A stretch of DNA of 64,000 nucleotides, from positions 1 to 64,000 of the forward strand of contig DWVY01000013.1 of NCBI GenBank assembly GCA_019119995.1, given 5' to 3'. Below the pieces are notes generated by a model. It worked only from the letters and a program-made list of their open reading frames with translations, was not told the DNA's origin and searched no databases. Shown in pieces: positions 48,311-57,792 of the stretch. The stretch's first letter is position 1. Every line of letters begins with the position of its first letter. The DNA comes from Candidatus Mediterraneibacter faecavium (GTDB lineage Bacteria; Bacillota; Clostridia; Lachnospirales; Lachnospiraceae). A program made the translations under genes and the position numbers.

Positions 48311-48499
48311 CTTCTACAAAAGTATATCTCTTTTTCAGGCAGATAGCAATCTGTCTTTTCGTGTTGCCTGAATAAGGGGAAAACCCTCTGCTAAAAGGAT
48401 ATCAACAGGCAATACTGAAATTTTTAAGTCCAGTCCATAGTCATAGTATCTTAACTAAATGACATTGGTCAAGATGGCTGCACCTTTTTGCGATAGTTA

Positions 48500-49555
48500 C
48501 TATACCGTTTTGTCTCCCTTGAAAAATGAAAGATCCGTCGGATGGACATAGCTGTCGCCGATTTCCTTCAAGAGTACGACGTTCAGATGTCCGTTCAGAT
48601 TTTTCTTGTCATGTGTGATCGCTTTTGTCAGGTCGGAAAGGGCAAGACCGCAGGAACACGGAAGTCCGTATATTTCAAGGGCTTTCCTGATCTGCTCTGC
48701 ACACCCGGAAGCGGTAAGCCCTATCTCCTCTGCGATGCGGGTGATCTGATACATGCCGATCCCTACGGCTTCTCCGTGACTTTCACGCTCGTAGTTGTAG
48801 TACTGTTCGATCGTATGCGCCAGTGTGTGACCGAAGTTTAAGAGCATGCGCTCGCCGGTATCAAACTGGTCCGCCTCTACCACGATCCTTTTAATGTCAA
48901 CACAGCGGGCGATGATCTCCGGCAGCTCAGGCTTCAGGTCTTCAAAAGAACTGTGCGCACAGAGCTTTTCAAAAAGACGGGCGTCTTTGATACAGCCGTA
49001 TTTGATGACTTCGCCCATACCGTCTTTGATGAAATGTTCCGGAAGCGTATCAAGGACTTCCGGATCGATCAGCACCATCTTCGGCTGGAAGAAAGCGCCT
49101 ACAAGGTTCTTCCCCTGCGGCAGGTCTACCGCAACTTTGCCGCCTACGGAAGAATCCACCTGAGCCAGCAGGGAAGTCGGAATCTGCACCAGCTTGATTC
49201 CCCGCAGATAACTTGCAGCGGCAAATCCTGCGAGATCACCGATCACCCCGCCGCCGAGCGCGATAACGAGGTCGCTTCTCGTAAGCTTCGCATCCAGCAG
49301 GGCTTCGTAAATTTTCGGTAAAGACTGAAAACTTTTGGTCGGCTCGCCGTGGGGGAGAACGAGGGAATGACACTCGTAATCTGTAAGAGAGTCTATCACC
49401 TGCTGTCCATACAGCGGAAATACGTTGTCATCCGAGATGATCATAATCTTCTGCCCGTTGAAGATTTGGGAAACATGTTCGCCGGTTTTTTTGATAATAC
49501 CGTTTTCGATAAAAATGGGATATGAATTTTCACCTAAATTAACTGTTAATTTCAT
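48500..49555 (-). CDS. aroB: 3-dehydroquinate synthase
   Basis: ALGGGVIGDLAGFAAASYLRGIKLVQIPTSLLAQVDSSVGGKVAVDLPQGKNLVGAFFQPK. Confidence 0.97.
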   Translation of the reverse strand: MKLTVNLGENSYPIFIENGIIKKTGEHVSQIFNGQKIMIISDDNVFPLYGQQVIDSLTDYECHSLVLPHGEPTKSFQSLPKIYEALLDAKLTRSDLVIALGGGVIGDLAGFAAASYLRGIKLVQIPTSLLAQVDSSVGGKVAVDLPQGKNLVGAFFQPKMVLIDPEVLDTLPEHFIKDGMGEVIKYGCIKDARLFEKLCAHSSFEDLKPELPEIIARCVDIKRIVVEADQFDTGERMLLNFGHTLAHTIEQYYNYERESHGEAVGIGMYQITRIAEEIGLTASGCAEQIRKALEIYGLPCSCGLALSDLTKAITHDKKNLNGHLNVVLLKEIGDSYVHPTDLSFFKGDKTV

Positions 49556-49607
49556 GAGTTTTTACTCCTGTAGATACAATTATTTAAAATGGGGACAGGG
49601 TGGTTTT

Positions 49608-49652
49608 GATTCGGGGACGTAGTCAAACTCAGTTTGACTACGTCCCCGAATC
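49608..49652. repeat. REP-like palindrome, copy 5 (perfect arms)
   Basis: GATTCGGGGACGTAGTCAAACtcaGTTTGACTACGTCCCCGAATC, preceded by ggggacaggg module at 49591. Confidence 0.92.
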
Positions 49653-49654
49653 AA

Positions 49655-50668
49655 TTAAAGAACTTTTCCGACAACTTCGGCAATCTGTTTTACCTGTTGC
49701 AGCAGTCCGTTATATTTTTCTGGTTTCAATGACTGCGCTCCGTCGCAGAGTGCACATTCCGGATTGTTGTGGACTTCGATCATGAGACCGTCTGCTCCAG
49801 CAGCTACAGCCGCCTTTGCCATCGGCTCAACGAGCCACCATTTTCCGCCGGCGTGGCTTGGATCTACTACGACTGGAAGATGGGTTTTTTTGCGGAGCAC
49901 CGGAATGCTCTGGAGATCGAGGGTGTTGCGTGTATATGTCTCAAAGGTACGGATGCCTCTCTCGCAGAGTATGACGTTCTCGTTTCCGGAAGCCATGATA
50001 TATTCAGCAGACATGATCCACTCTTCATAAGTTGCGTTCAGTCCGCGCTTTAAGAGGATCGGACGGTCGAGCTGGCCGAGTTGTTTGAGAAGATCAAAGT
50101 TCTGCATATTACGTGCTCCGATCTGGATCAGATCTACTTTCTCATTGAAGACGTCCAGATACTGAGGAGACATCAGCTCGGTAACGATCGGAAGCCCTAC
50201 CTCGTCCCTGACGGCACAGAGGATGTCGAGACCTTCAAGGCCCAGTCCCTGAAAGGAGTACGGGCTGGTCCTTGGCTTGAATGCACCTCCGCGGAGCATA
50301 TTGGCGCCGGAGGCTTTCACTGCTTTAGCCACCTCCAGGACTTGTTCGAAAGATTCTACAGAACACGGACCGGCGATCAGGCCGAGGTGTCCTCCTCCGA
50401 ATTTAACTCCCGAGACATCAACTACAGAGTCCTCAGGGTGAAATGCACGGTTTGCCAGTTTGTACGGCTCCTGCACATGCATGACTTTATCAACAGAACT
50501 GTCTACTTCAAAGAGTCGGGGATCGATCAGCGTGGTATCACCGATACACCCGATGATCGTCATCTCGGTACCGCGTACTACGTGGGTGTCAAGACCTCTG
50601 TTTTTTACCAGATTTTCAACGCGCGTAATATTTTCTTCTGATGTATGTGGCTTTAATACGATAATCAT
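49655..50668 (-). CDS. aroF: 3-deoxy-7-phosphoheptulonate synthase
   Basis: VIAGPCSVESFEQ-type LGLIAGPCSVES; MLRGGAFKPRTSPYSFQGLGLEGL; VDPSHAGGKWWLVEPMAKAAVAAGADGLMIEVH. Confidence 0.96.
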   Translation of the reverse strand: MIIVLKPHTSEENITRVENLVKNRGLDTHVVRGTEMTIIGCIGDTTLIDPRLFEVDSSVDKVMHVQEPYKLANRAFHPEDSVVDVSGVKFGGGHLGLIAGPCSVESFEQVLEVAKAVKASGANMLRGGAFKPRTSPYSFQGLGLEGLDILCAVRDEVGLPIVTELMSPQYLDVFNEKVDLIQIGARNMQNFDLLKQLGQLDRPILLKRGLNATYEEWIMSAEYIMASGNENVILCERGIRTFETYTRNTLDLQSIPVLRKKTHLPVVVDPSHAGGKWWLVEPMAKAAVAAGADGLMIEVHNNPECALCDGAQSLKPEKYNGLLQQVKQIAEVVGKVL

Positions 50669-50718
50669 TCTTGATTTTCCTCCGGTTTCCTATATAATAG
50701 AAAAGTATTTTTAATAAA

Positions 50719-50780
50719 CAGTGCGGCTTTGCGAATGCGTAGACTGGACTGTTATATTTGTGATGCAACTTCGCACTGTA
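50719..50780. repeat. Stem-loop with GACTGGACTGTTA loop (second copy)
   Basis: ACAGTGCGgctttgcgaatgcgtagactggactgttatatttgtgatgcaacttCGCACTGT. Confidence 0.6.
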
Positions 50781-50913
50781 AAATTTTAGTTGTTTAAAGT
50801 ACGAAAACAATAGTATCATAAATCATTAAAATAGGAATGTCAACAGTTTTCCAAATGGCATGGGATAAACTGTTACATTATAAAAAATAAAACTAAGAAG
50901 GGAATAAGTTTAT

Positions 50914-51279
50914 ATGAAGATCATAAGACAGATTGGGATTATTTTTACTGTGTGCTGGCTGAGTATTCTGGTGGAGAAGGCACTGCCTTTTTCATTTCCT
51001 GCCAGTGTGATCGGCATGCTCCTGTTATTTATCTGCCTGCTCACAGGCATTTTAAAGATTGAACATATCCAGGAGAAGGCGGATTTCCTCCTGGAGAATA
51101 TGGCGTTTTTCTTTGTGCCTGCAGGAGTGAGTATCATTAATTATTTTGATGTACTTAAAAGTACATGGATACAGCTTGTTGTTATCTGTGTTATCTCTAC
51201 GGTGGTCACATTCGTGGTGACAGCATGGAGTGTCAGGCTGACAATCCGGTGGATGGAAAGGAGGAAGATCGATGAGTGA
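50914..51279 (+). CDS. CidA/LrgA family protein
   Basis: FPASVIGMLLLFICLLTGILKIEHIQEKADFLLENMAFFFVPAGVSIINYFD. Confidence 0.93.
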   Translation: MKIIRQIGIIFTVCWLSILVEKALPFSFPASVIGMLLLFICLLTGILKIEHIQEKADFLLENMAFFFVPAGVSIINYFDVLKSTWIQLVVICVISTVVTFVVTAWSVRLTIRWMERRKIDE

Positions 51280-51952
51280 GATATTTGCCTCTCCTTATTT
51301 TGGAGTTGCCCTCAGTGTGATCGCTTTCGGCATTGGCGTAAAGCTGAATCAGAAGTTTAAAACTCCGTTCTGTAATCCTCTGATCATTGCGATCGTGCTG
51401 GTGTCTGCCGTACTGCTTATTTTCAAGATACCTTATGAGGATTATAATAAAGGCGGCGAGATCATCAATATGTTCCTTGCACCGGCTACGGCATGTCTGG
51501 CGGTCGCGGTTTATACAAAACTTCAGATCCTGAAACAGTACTGGTTCCCGATCCTTGTGGGATGCGCGGCAGGCTCTGCGGCATCCATGGGAAGCGTATA
51601 TCTGTTGTGCCGGCTGTTCGGACTGGATGAGAGCCTGACAGTGTCACTCTTGCCGAAATCCGTGACAACGCCGATCGCAGTCAGCATTGCGGAGCCGGCG
51701 GGCGGTATGGTCCCTATCACGGTAGTGGCAGTGATATTTACGGGAATCCTTGGCGGAATTTTCGCCCCGCTGCTCATCCGGCTGTTCCGTGTATCTGATC
51801 CGGTTGCAGCAGGGCTTGCCATTGGAGCGTCAAGCCATGCAGTGGGAACTTCCAAGGCGATCGAACTGGGAGAGATAGAAGGAGCGATGAGCGGACTTGC
51901 CATCGGAATATGCGGGATCATCACTGTATTGTTTTCGATTCTGGTGCTGTGA
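51272..51952 (+). CDS. LrgB/CidB family protein
   Basis: LLPKSVTTPIAVSIAEPAGGMVPITVVAVIFTGILGG; GLAIGASSHAVGTSKAIELGEIEGAMSGLAIGICG. Confidence 0.95.
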   Translation: MSEIFASPYFGVALSVIAFGIGVKLNQKFKTPFCNPLIIAIVLVSAVLLIFKIPYEDYNKGGEIINMFLAPATACLAVAVYTKLQILKQYWFPILVGCAAGSAASMGSVYLLCRLFGLDESLTVSLLPKSVTTPIAVSIAEPAGGMVPITVVAVIFTGILGGIFAPLLIRLFRVSDPVAAGLAIGASSHAVGTSKAIELGEIEGAMSGLAIGICGIITVLFSILVL

Positions 51953-52020
51953 CAGGAGTTATTACTGGTGCTATGACAGAATTAATTGCAGATTGCTTTG
52001 AGCGGATTTGGTTATAAGGA

Positions 52021-53622
52021 GTGGGAGAAAAAATGAAAAAAGATACGTCGCATACGTTGAAGCGGGCACAGCGATTCCCTGTCATCCTGATCGGAGAGGG
52101 ACTGCTGGCCGGTGCTGTCTCGGGGCTGATCGTGATGCTCTACCGGATCGCCCTGACTTTCGCGGGACAATGGCTCAATAAGATACTGGGATACATAAAC
52201 GGACATCCGCTTCGGATTCTCGGATGGTTTGCCGTGCTGATCCTGCTGGCGGTAATTGTCGGCCGGCTGGTAAAATGGGAGCCGATGATCTCGGGCAGCG
52301 GGATCCCTCAGGTGGAGGGTGAAGTGCTGGGGAAGCTCAGACAGAACTGGAAACGGGTCCTTCCTGCCAAGTTTGCCGGCGGATTCCTCTGTCTGCTGGG
52401 CGGTCTTTCCCTCGGCAGAGAAGGCCCGTCTATCCAGTTGGGAGCTATGGGAGGACAGGGGATTTCCAGGCTTTTTGACCGGGGAAAAACGGAAGAGCGG
52501 TATCTTATGACCTGCGGAGCAAGCGCAGGGCTTGCGGCAGCGTTCCATGCGCCCCTGGCAGGCGTGATGTTTGCACTTGAGGAGATCCACAAAGGATTTT
52601 CCGTCAGCCTGCTGATTTCCGTGATGACGGCTTCTGTGACGGCGGATTATATCTGCTCCCATATCATGGGGATCGACCCGGTCTTTCAGTTTGAACTGGA
52701 ACATGTGCTGCCGCAGGACCATTACTGGATGCTGCTTATCCTTGGCGTGATCCTCGGACTTATGGGTGCATTTTATAATAAGGTTATGTTAAAGGCACAG
52801 GAGCTTTACAAGAAACCGAAATGTCTGAATGAGACCACGCGGCTTGTGATCGCGTTTCTGGCAGCAGGTGTGCTGGGGATTTTGATGCCCTCCGTGCTGG
52901 GAAGCGGCGGCGATCTGATCGTATCGCTCACAGACGGAGAGATGGTACTGCGGCTTGTTATCCTGACATTTGTGGTGAAGTTTTTGTTTTCCGCCGTCAG
53001 TTTCGGTTCCGGTGCGCCGGGCGGGATCTTCTTTCCGCTTCTGATCCTCGGCGCACTGATCGGAGGCGCTTTTGCCATGACCGGAGTAGAGCTGTTCGGA
53101 CTGGATCCGGCATATATCAATAATTTCGTACTGCTTGCCATGGCGGGCTTTTTTACCGCGATCGTCAGGGCGCCGGTCACCGGGATCATCCTGCTCTTTG
53201 AAATGTCCGGCTCTGTGAGCCAGATGCTCTCTCTTGCCATCGTTTCAGTCGCCGCCTATATCACGGCTGCTCTGTTGAGATCAGAGCCGATCTATGAGAG
53301 CCTGCTGAACCGCCTGTTGGATGGACAGAATAGGGAAAATGAGTCAGGCGGCAGCAGAAAACAGGGAGCCGGAGCGGGCGGCCAGAAGGTGTTAAGTGAG
53401 TTTGTCATCATGAGCGGTTCGGTTCTTGAAGACCGTACGGTCATGGAGATCCACTGGCCGAACAACTGTCTCCTTGTTGCGCTTGAACGGGACGGAAAAG
53501 AGATGATCCCCCGCGGAAAGACAAGGCTTATGGTAGGCGACCGTCTGACGGTGATGACAGATGAGCGGGATGCGGGATATATACATGACAAATTGGAAAA
53601 CTTATGTTATACTTCATTTTAG
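52021..53622 (+). CDS. ClC-family chloride channel/transporter with TrkA-C domain
   Basis: MISGSGIPQVEGEVLG; GGLSLGREGPSIQLGAMGGQGIS; GSGAPGGIFFPLLILGALIGG. Confidence 0.95.
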   Translation: MGEKMKKDTSHTLKRAQRFPVILIGEGLLAGAVSGLIVMLYRIALTFAGQWLNKILGYINGHPLRILGWFAVLILLAVIVGRLVKWEPMISGSGIPQVEGEVLGKLRQNWKRVLPAKFAGGFLCLLGGLSLGREGPSIQLGAMGGQGISRLFDRGKTEERYLMTCGASAGLAAAFHAPLAGVMFALEEIHKGFSVSLLISVMTASVTADYICSHIMGIDPVFQFELEHVLPQDHYWMLLILGVILGLMGAFYNKVMLKAQELYKKPKCLNETTRLVIAFLAAGVLGILMPSVLGSGGDLIVSLTDGEMVLRLVILTFVVKFLFSAVSFGSGAPGGIFFPLLILGALIGGAFAMTGVELFGLDPAYINNFVLLAMAGFFTAIVRAPVTGIILLFEMSGSVSQMLSLAIVSVAAYITAALLRSEPIYESLLNRLLDGQNRENESGGSRKQGAGAGGQKVLSEFVIMSGSVLEDRTVMEIHWPNNCLLVALERDGKEMIPRGKTRLMVGDRLTVMTDERDAGYIHDKLENLCYTSF

Positions 53623-53648
53623 CAGACAAAACAAAGGAGCTTACTATA

Positions 53649-54344
53649 ATGAAAAGAGTATTACTTAAGCTGAGCGGGGAGGCCCTCGCAGGAGATAAAA
53701 AGACAGGGTTTGACGAGGCAACCTGCATCGGTGTCGCCGATCAGGTAAAGAAGCTTGTTGACGACGGGATCCAGGTGGCGATCGTGACAGGCGGCGGCAA
53801 TTTCTGGAGAGGACGCACGAGCGAGACGATCGACCGTACAAAGGCGGATCAGATCGGAATGCTCGCAACGGTGATGAACTGTATCTATGTATCAGATATC
53901 TTCAGACACGTAGGGATGAAGACAGAAGTGTTTACGCCGTTTGTGTGCGGCTCTTTCACATCCCTGTTCTCAAAAGACGCGGCAGTGGAAGCTCTGAATG
54001 AAGGTAAGGTGATCTTCTTCGCGGGCGGCACCGGACACCCGTACTTTTCAACAGACACAGGGGCGGTTTTACGTGCGATCGAGATTGAAGCGGACGCAAT
54101 GCTCCTTGCAAAAGCGATCGACGGGATCTACGACAGCGATCCGAAGGTGAATCCAAATGCTGTCAAGTACGATGAGGTATCCATCCAGGAAGTGATCGAC
54201 AAGAAACTTGCAGCAGTGGATCTTACGGCGTCGATCCTCTGCCTTGAGAATAAGATGCCGATGCTCGTGTTCGGGCTGAATGAAGAAAACAGCATCGTGG
54301 AAACGATGAGCGGTAATTTTACCGGAACAAAAGTAACAGTGTAG
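53649..54344 (+). CDS. pyrH: UMP kinase
   Basis: MKRVLLKLSGEALAGDKKTGFDEATCIGVADQVKKLVDDGIQVAIVTGGGNFWRGR. Confidence 0.97.
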   Translation: MKRVLLKLSGEALAGDKKTGFDEATCIGVADQVKKLVDDGIQVAIVTGGGNFWRGRTSETIDRTKADQIGMLATVMNCIYVSDIFRHVGMKTEVFTPFVCGSFTSLFSKDAAVEALNEGKVIFFAGGTGHPYFSTDTGAVLRAIEIEADAMLLAKAIDGIYDSDPKVNPNAVKYDEVSIQEVIDKKLAAVDLTASILCLENKMPMLVFGLNEENSIVETMSGNFTGTKVTV

Positions 54345-54356
54345 GAGGAGTTCATT

Positions 54357-54908
54357 ATGAATGAGAAAGTGGCTGTGTATGACACAAAGATGACAAAGAC
54401 GATCAACAACCTTGACAGCGAGCTGGCGACGATCCGTGCAGGACGTGCCAATCCGCATGTGCTGGACAAGCTGGCTGTCGACTATTACGGAGCGCCCACA
54501 CCGATCCAGCAGGTGGCGAACGTGTCCGTTCCTGAGGCGAGGATGATCCAGATCCAGCCCTGGGAGAAGAGCATGTTAAAGGCGATCGAAAAAGCGATCC
54601 TCACTTCAGATATCGGCATCAACCCGACCAATGACGGCGCATCCATCCGCCTTGTATTTCCGGAACTTACAGAGGAGCGGAGAAAAGAGCTGGCAAAAGA
54701 CGTGAAGAAGAAAGGCGAGGCGGCAAAAGTCGCTGTCCGCAATATCCGCCGGGACGGCAATGTGGCTTTTAAGAAGCTCAAAGGAACAGAGATCTCCGAG
54801 GACGGGATCAAGGATCTTGAGGATGAACTTCAGAAGATCACAGACAAATACATCGCAAAGATCGATAAGATGGTCGATGCAAAATCAAAAGAAATCATGA
54901 CAGTATAG
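54357..54908 (+). CDS. frr: Ribosome recycling factor
   Basis: LDSELATIRAGRANPHVLDKLAVDYYGAPTPIQQVANVSVPEARMIQIQPWEKSMLKAIEKAI. Confidence 0.98.
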   Translation: MNEKVAVYDTKMTKTINNLDSELATIRAGRANPHVLDKLAVDYYGAPTPIQQVANVSVPEARMIQIQPWEKSMLKAIEKAILTSDIGINPTNDGASIRLVFPELTEERRKELAKDVKKKGEAAKVAVRNIRRDGNVAFKKLKGTEISEDGIKDLEDELQKITDKYIAKIDKMVDAKSKEIMTV

Positions 54909-54918
54909 GGATGTTAAG

Positions 54919-54947
54919 AAGGGGGCTTTGAAGTTTAAGCCCCCTTT
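54919..54947 (+). terminator. Intrinsic hairpin after frr
   Basis: aagggggctttgaagtttaagccccctt. Confidence 0.75.
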
Positions 54948-54984
54948 ACAGCGTATATAATAGTAAAGTGAGAGGAAAGAGAAT

Positions 54985-55692
54985 ATGAAAGTACCGCAGC
55001 ATATTGCGATCATATTAGACGGAAACGGACGCTGGGCGAAGGCGAAGGGAATGCCCCGCAATTACGGCCATGCCCAGGGGAGTAAGAATGTAGAGCGCAT
55101 CTGTGAAGAGGCGTGGCGAATGGGGATCAAATACCTGACGGTCTACGCATTTTCCACGGAAAACTGGAACCGCCCGGCGAGCGAAGTGTCAGCGCTTATG
55201 ACTCTGCTGCGCAATTATATGAAGACCTGCTTAAAGACAGCGGCTAAAAACGATATGAAGATCCGTGTCATCGGAGACACCGAGCCGTTGGACGACGACA
55301 TTAAGAACAGGATCCGGGAGCTGGAGTCGGCGACAGTGAATAACGGAGGGCTGAATTTTACCATAGCGCTTAATTACGGCAGCAGGGATGAACTGACAAG
55401 AGCGGCGCGAAAGATGGCTCAGGACTGCGCAGACGGAAAGCTTAAGGCTGACGATATCGATGAAGCAGTGTTCGAGTCGTATCTTGATACCCATGGGATC
55501 CCGGATCCGGATCTGATGATCCGCACCAGCGGGGAACAGAGGCTGTCCAATTACCTGCTGTGGCAGCTGGCCTATTCGGAGTTCTATTTTACAGATGTTC
55601 CATGGCCGGATTTTACGAAAGAAGAGCTGGTGAAAGCAATCGAGGAATATAACCACAGACACAGAAGATTCGGCAAAGTAGAGGAGGCGTAG
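54985..55692 (+). CDS. uppS: Isoprenyl (undecaprenyl) diphosphate synthase
   Basis: HIAIILDGNGRWAKAKGMPRNYGHAQGSKNVERIC; PDLMIRTSGEQRLSNYLLWQLAYSEFYF. Confidence 0.97.
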   Translation: MKVPQHIAIILDGNGRWAKAKGMPRNYGHAQGSKNVERICEEAWRMGIKYLTVYAFSTENWNRPASEVSALMTLLRNYMKTCLKTAAKNDMKIRVIGDTEPLDDDIKNRIRELESATVNNGGLNFTIALNYGSRDELTRAARKMAQDCADGKLKADDIDEAVFESYLDTHGIPDPDLMIRTSGEQRLSNYLLWQLAYSEFYFTDVPWPDFTKEELVKAIEEYNHRHRRFGKVEEA

Positions 55693-55697
55693 GGTTT

Positions 55698-56513
55698 ATG
55701 TTCAGGACAAGACTGTTGAGCGGGATCCTTTTGATGGTGATCGCGCTCGTGACTCTGATCAGAGGCGGAAATCTTCTTTTCTTTGTCCTGCTGATCATCA
55801 GTCTGATCGGCATGACAGAGCTTTATAAAGTATTCGGGATCGAAAAGAAACCGCCGGGGATGATCGGCTATATCGCTGCGGCTGCATATTACGCGCTTCT
55901 TTATTTTGAGCAGCAGCTTCCCGGCGATAAGATGACATGGTTTATGATGCTGTTCATGGCATTCTTGATCTGCGAGATGGCTGCGCTCGTATTTGCCTAT
56001 CCGAAATACAACACCCAGCAGATATTCGCGGCATTTTTCGGACTTTTTTACGTGACAGTGATGCTGTCCTACATTTACCAGACAAGGCTTCTGGAGGGCG
56101 GTATCTTTACGGTGTGGCTTGTCTTTGTATGTTCCTGGGGATGCGACACCTGCGCATACTGTGTGGGGATGCTGATCGGAAAGCATAAGATGGCTCCTGT
56201 CTTAAGCCCGAAGAAATCAGTGGAAGGCGGCATCGGCGGTATCCTGGGCGCGGAGCTTATCGGCGTGCTCTACGCTCTGGCGATCAACCACTGGGGAAAT
56301 GCAGGGGCGGATATCCTTTCTTATGCGATCATCGGAGCCGTCGGCGGGGCGATCTCCCAGATCGGCGATCTGGCTGCGTCCGCGATCAAGCGGTACCATA
56401 ATATCAAAGATTACGGAAAGCTGATCCCCGGACACGGCGGGATCCTGGACCGGTTTGACAGTGTCATTTTTACAGCGCCGATCATATATTATCTTGCAGT
56501 CTTTTTGCAGTGA
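55698..56513 (+). CDS. cdsA: Phosphatidate cytidylyltransferase
   Basis: GCDTCAYCVGMLIGKHKMAPVLSPKKSVEGGIGGILGAELIG; IPGHGGILDRFDSVIFTAP. Confidence 0.96.
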   Translation: MFRTRLLSGILLMVIALVTLIRGGNLLFFVLLIISLIGMTELYKVFGIEKKPPGMIGYIAAAAYYALLYFEQQLPGDKMTWFMMLFMAFLICEMAALVFAYPKYNTQQIFAAFFGLFYVTVMLSYIYQTRLLEGGIFTVWLVFVCSWGCDTCAYCVGMLIGKHKMAPVLSPKKSVEGGIGGILGAELIGVLYALAINHWGNAGADILSYAIIGAVGGAISQIGDLAASAIKRYHNIKDYGKLIPGHGGILDRFDSVIFTAPIIYYLAVFLQ

Positions 56514-56646
56514 GCAGAGTCCTGCCCTCTGCAATGGCGAGAAAATCCGGAACATGTATTATGTCAGTTAAATCTGACCCGCATCCCGCGCTAAGACTCG
56601 CAAGCGGGGAGTCCACGAATGATCAGAAACGAGGTTTACGAAAACG

Positions 56647-57789
56647 ATGAAAAAAATTGCAATTCTGGGTTCCACAGGTTCCATCGGCACCCAGACACTT
56701 GAGATTGTAAGGACAAATAAAGATATTAAAGTAACGGCTCTTGCCGCAGGACGAAATATCGACCTGCTTGAGAAACAGATTCGGGAGTTTGAGCCGAAGC
56801 TGGCAGCAGTGTGGAACGAGGAGCTGGCATCTGAACTGAAGAGCCGCGTCCGGGATATGCAGGTGGAAGTACTCTCCGGCATGGACGGACTCCTGGCAGT
56901 GGCTTCTGAGCAGGAGTCGGAGATCCTCGTGACGGCGATCGTTGGTATGATCGGGATCCTGCCTACCATTGAAGCGATCAAGGCAGGAAAAGACATCGCG
57001 CTGGCAAATAAGGAAACTCTTGTGACGGCAGGTCATATCATCATGCCGCTGGCCGAACAGTATCATGTGTCCATCCTTCCGGTGGACAGCGAGCACAGCG
57101 CGATCTTCCAGTCGCTGCAGGGCGGACAGAGAAAGGCGCTGCACAAGATCCTCCTGACTGCATCGGGAGGACCGTTCCGCGGAAAGAAGAGAGAAGAGCT
57201 GGAGAATATACAGGTGGAAGATGCCCTGAAGCATCCGAACTGGGAGATGGGGCGCAAGATCACGATCGATTCCTCCACCATGGTAAATAAAGGGTTGGAA
57301 GTGATCGAGGCAAAATGGCTCTTTGGCGTCACGGTGGATCAGATCCAGGTGGTCGTCCAGCCTCAGAGCATCATCCATTCCATGGTGGAATACGAGGACG
57401 GTGCCGTCATCGCTCAGCTCGGGACGCCGGATATGAAGCTTCCCATCCAGTATGCGCTCTATTATCCGGAACGCAGATTCCTTCCGGGCGACAGATTGGA
57501 TTTCGGCCGGCTTTCCCAGATCACATTTGAGAAGCCGGACATGGAGACTTTCTATGGGCTGAAACTGGCAATCGAGGCTGGGAAAAAGGGGGGATCTCTT
57601 CCGACAGTATTCAACGCTGCCAATGAAAAAGCGGTGGCGCTGTTTCTTGACCGGAAGATCCGGTATCTCCAGATACCCGAGATCATCCAGGCAAGTATGG
57701 AAAACCATAAGAATATTGCCGGCCCGACTGTGGAAGAGATACTAAAGACAGAGCAGGAAACATATGAATTTATTAAAAACAGGTGGTAA
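56647..57789 (+). CDS. dxr: 1-deoxy-D-xylulose-5-phosphate reductoisomerase
   Basis: KKIAILGSTGSIGTQTLEIV; LPVDSEHSAIFQSLQGG; LTASGGPFRGKKREELENIQVEDALKHPNWEMGRKITIDSSTMVNKGLEVIEA. Confidence 0.98.
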   Translation: MKKIAILGSTGSIGTQTLEIVRTNKDIKVTALAAGRNIDLLEKQIREFEPKLAAVWNEELASELKSRVRDMQVEVLSGMDGLLAVASEQESEILVTAIVGMIGILPTIEAIKAGKDIALANKETLVTAGHIIMPLAEQYHVSILPVDSEHSAIFQSLQGGQRKALHKILLTASGGPFRGKKREELENIQVEDALKHPNWEMGRKITIDSSTMVNKGLEVIEAKWLFGVTVDQIQVVVQPQSIIHSMVEYEDGAVIAQLGTPDMKLPIQYALYYPERRFLPGDRLDFGRLSQITFEKPDMETFYGLKLAIEAGKKGGSLPTVFNAANEKAVALFLDRKIRYLQIPEIIQASMENHKNIAGPTVEEILKTEQETYEFIKNRW

Positions 57790-57792
57790 TAC

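Larger units (their letters stand above)
46842..48467 (+). mobile_element. IS4-type insertion sequence, ~1.63 kb
   Basis: Terminal inverted repeats CAATGTCATTTAGTTAAG/CTTAACTAAATGACATTG; flanked by direct repeat GTCAAGATG (46833-46841 and 48468-48476). Confidence 0.92.

Noticed and set aside
56623-57708. 361-aa - strand ORF opposite dxr
   Set aside because: Antisense shadow of a well-conserved gene with no motif of its own.
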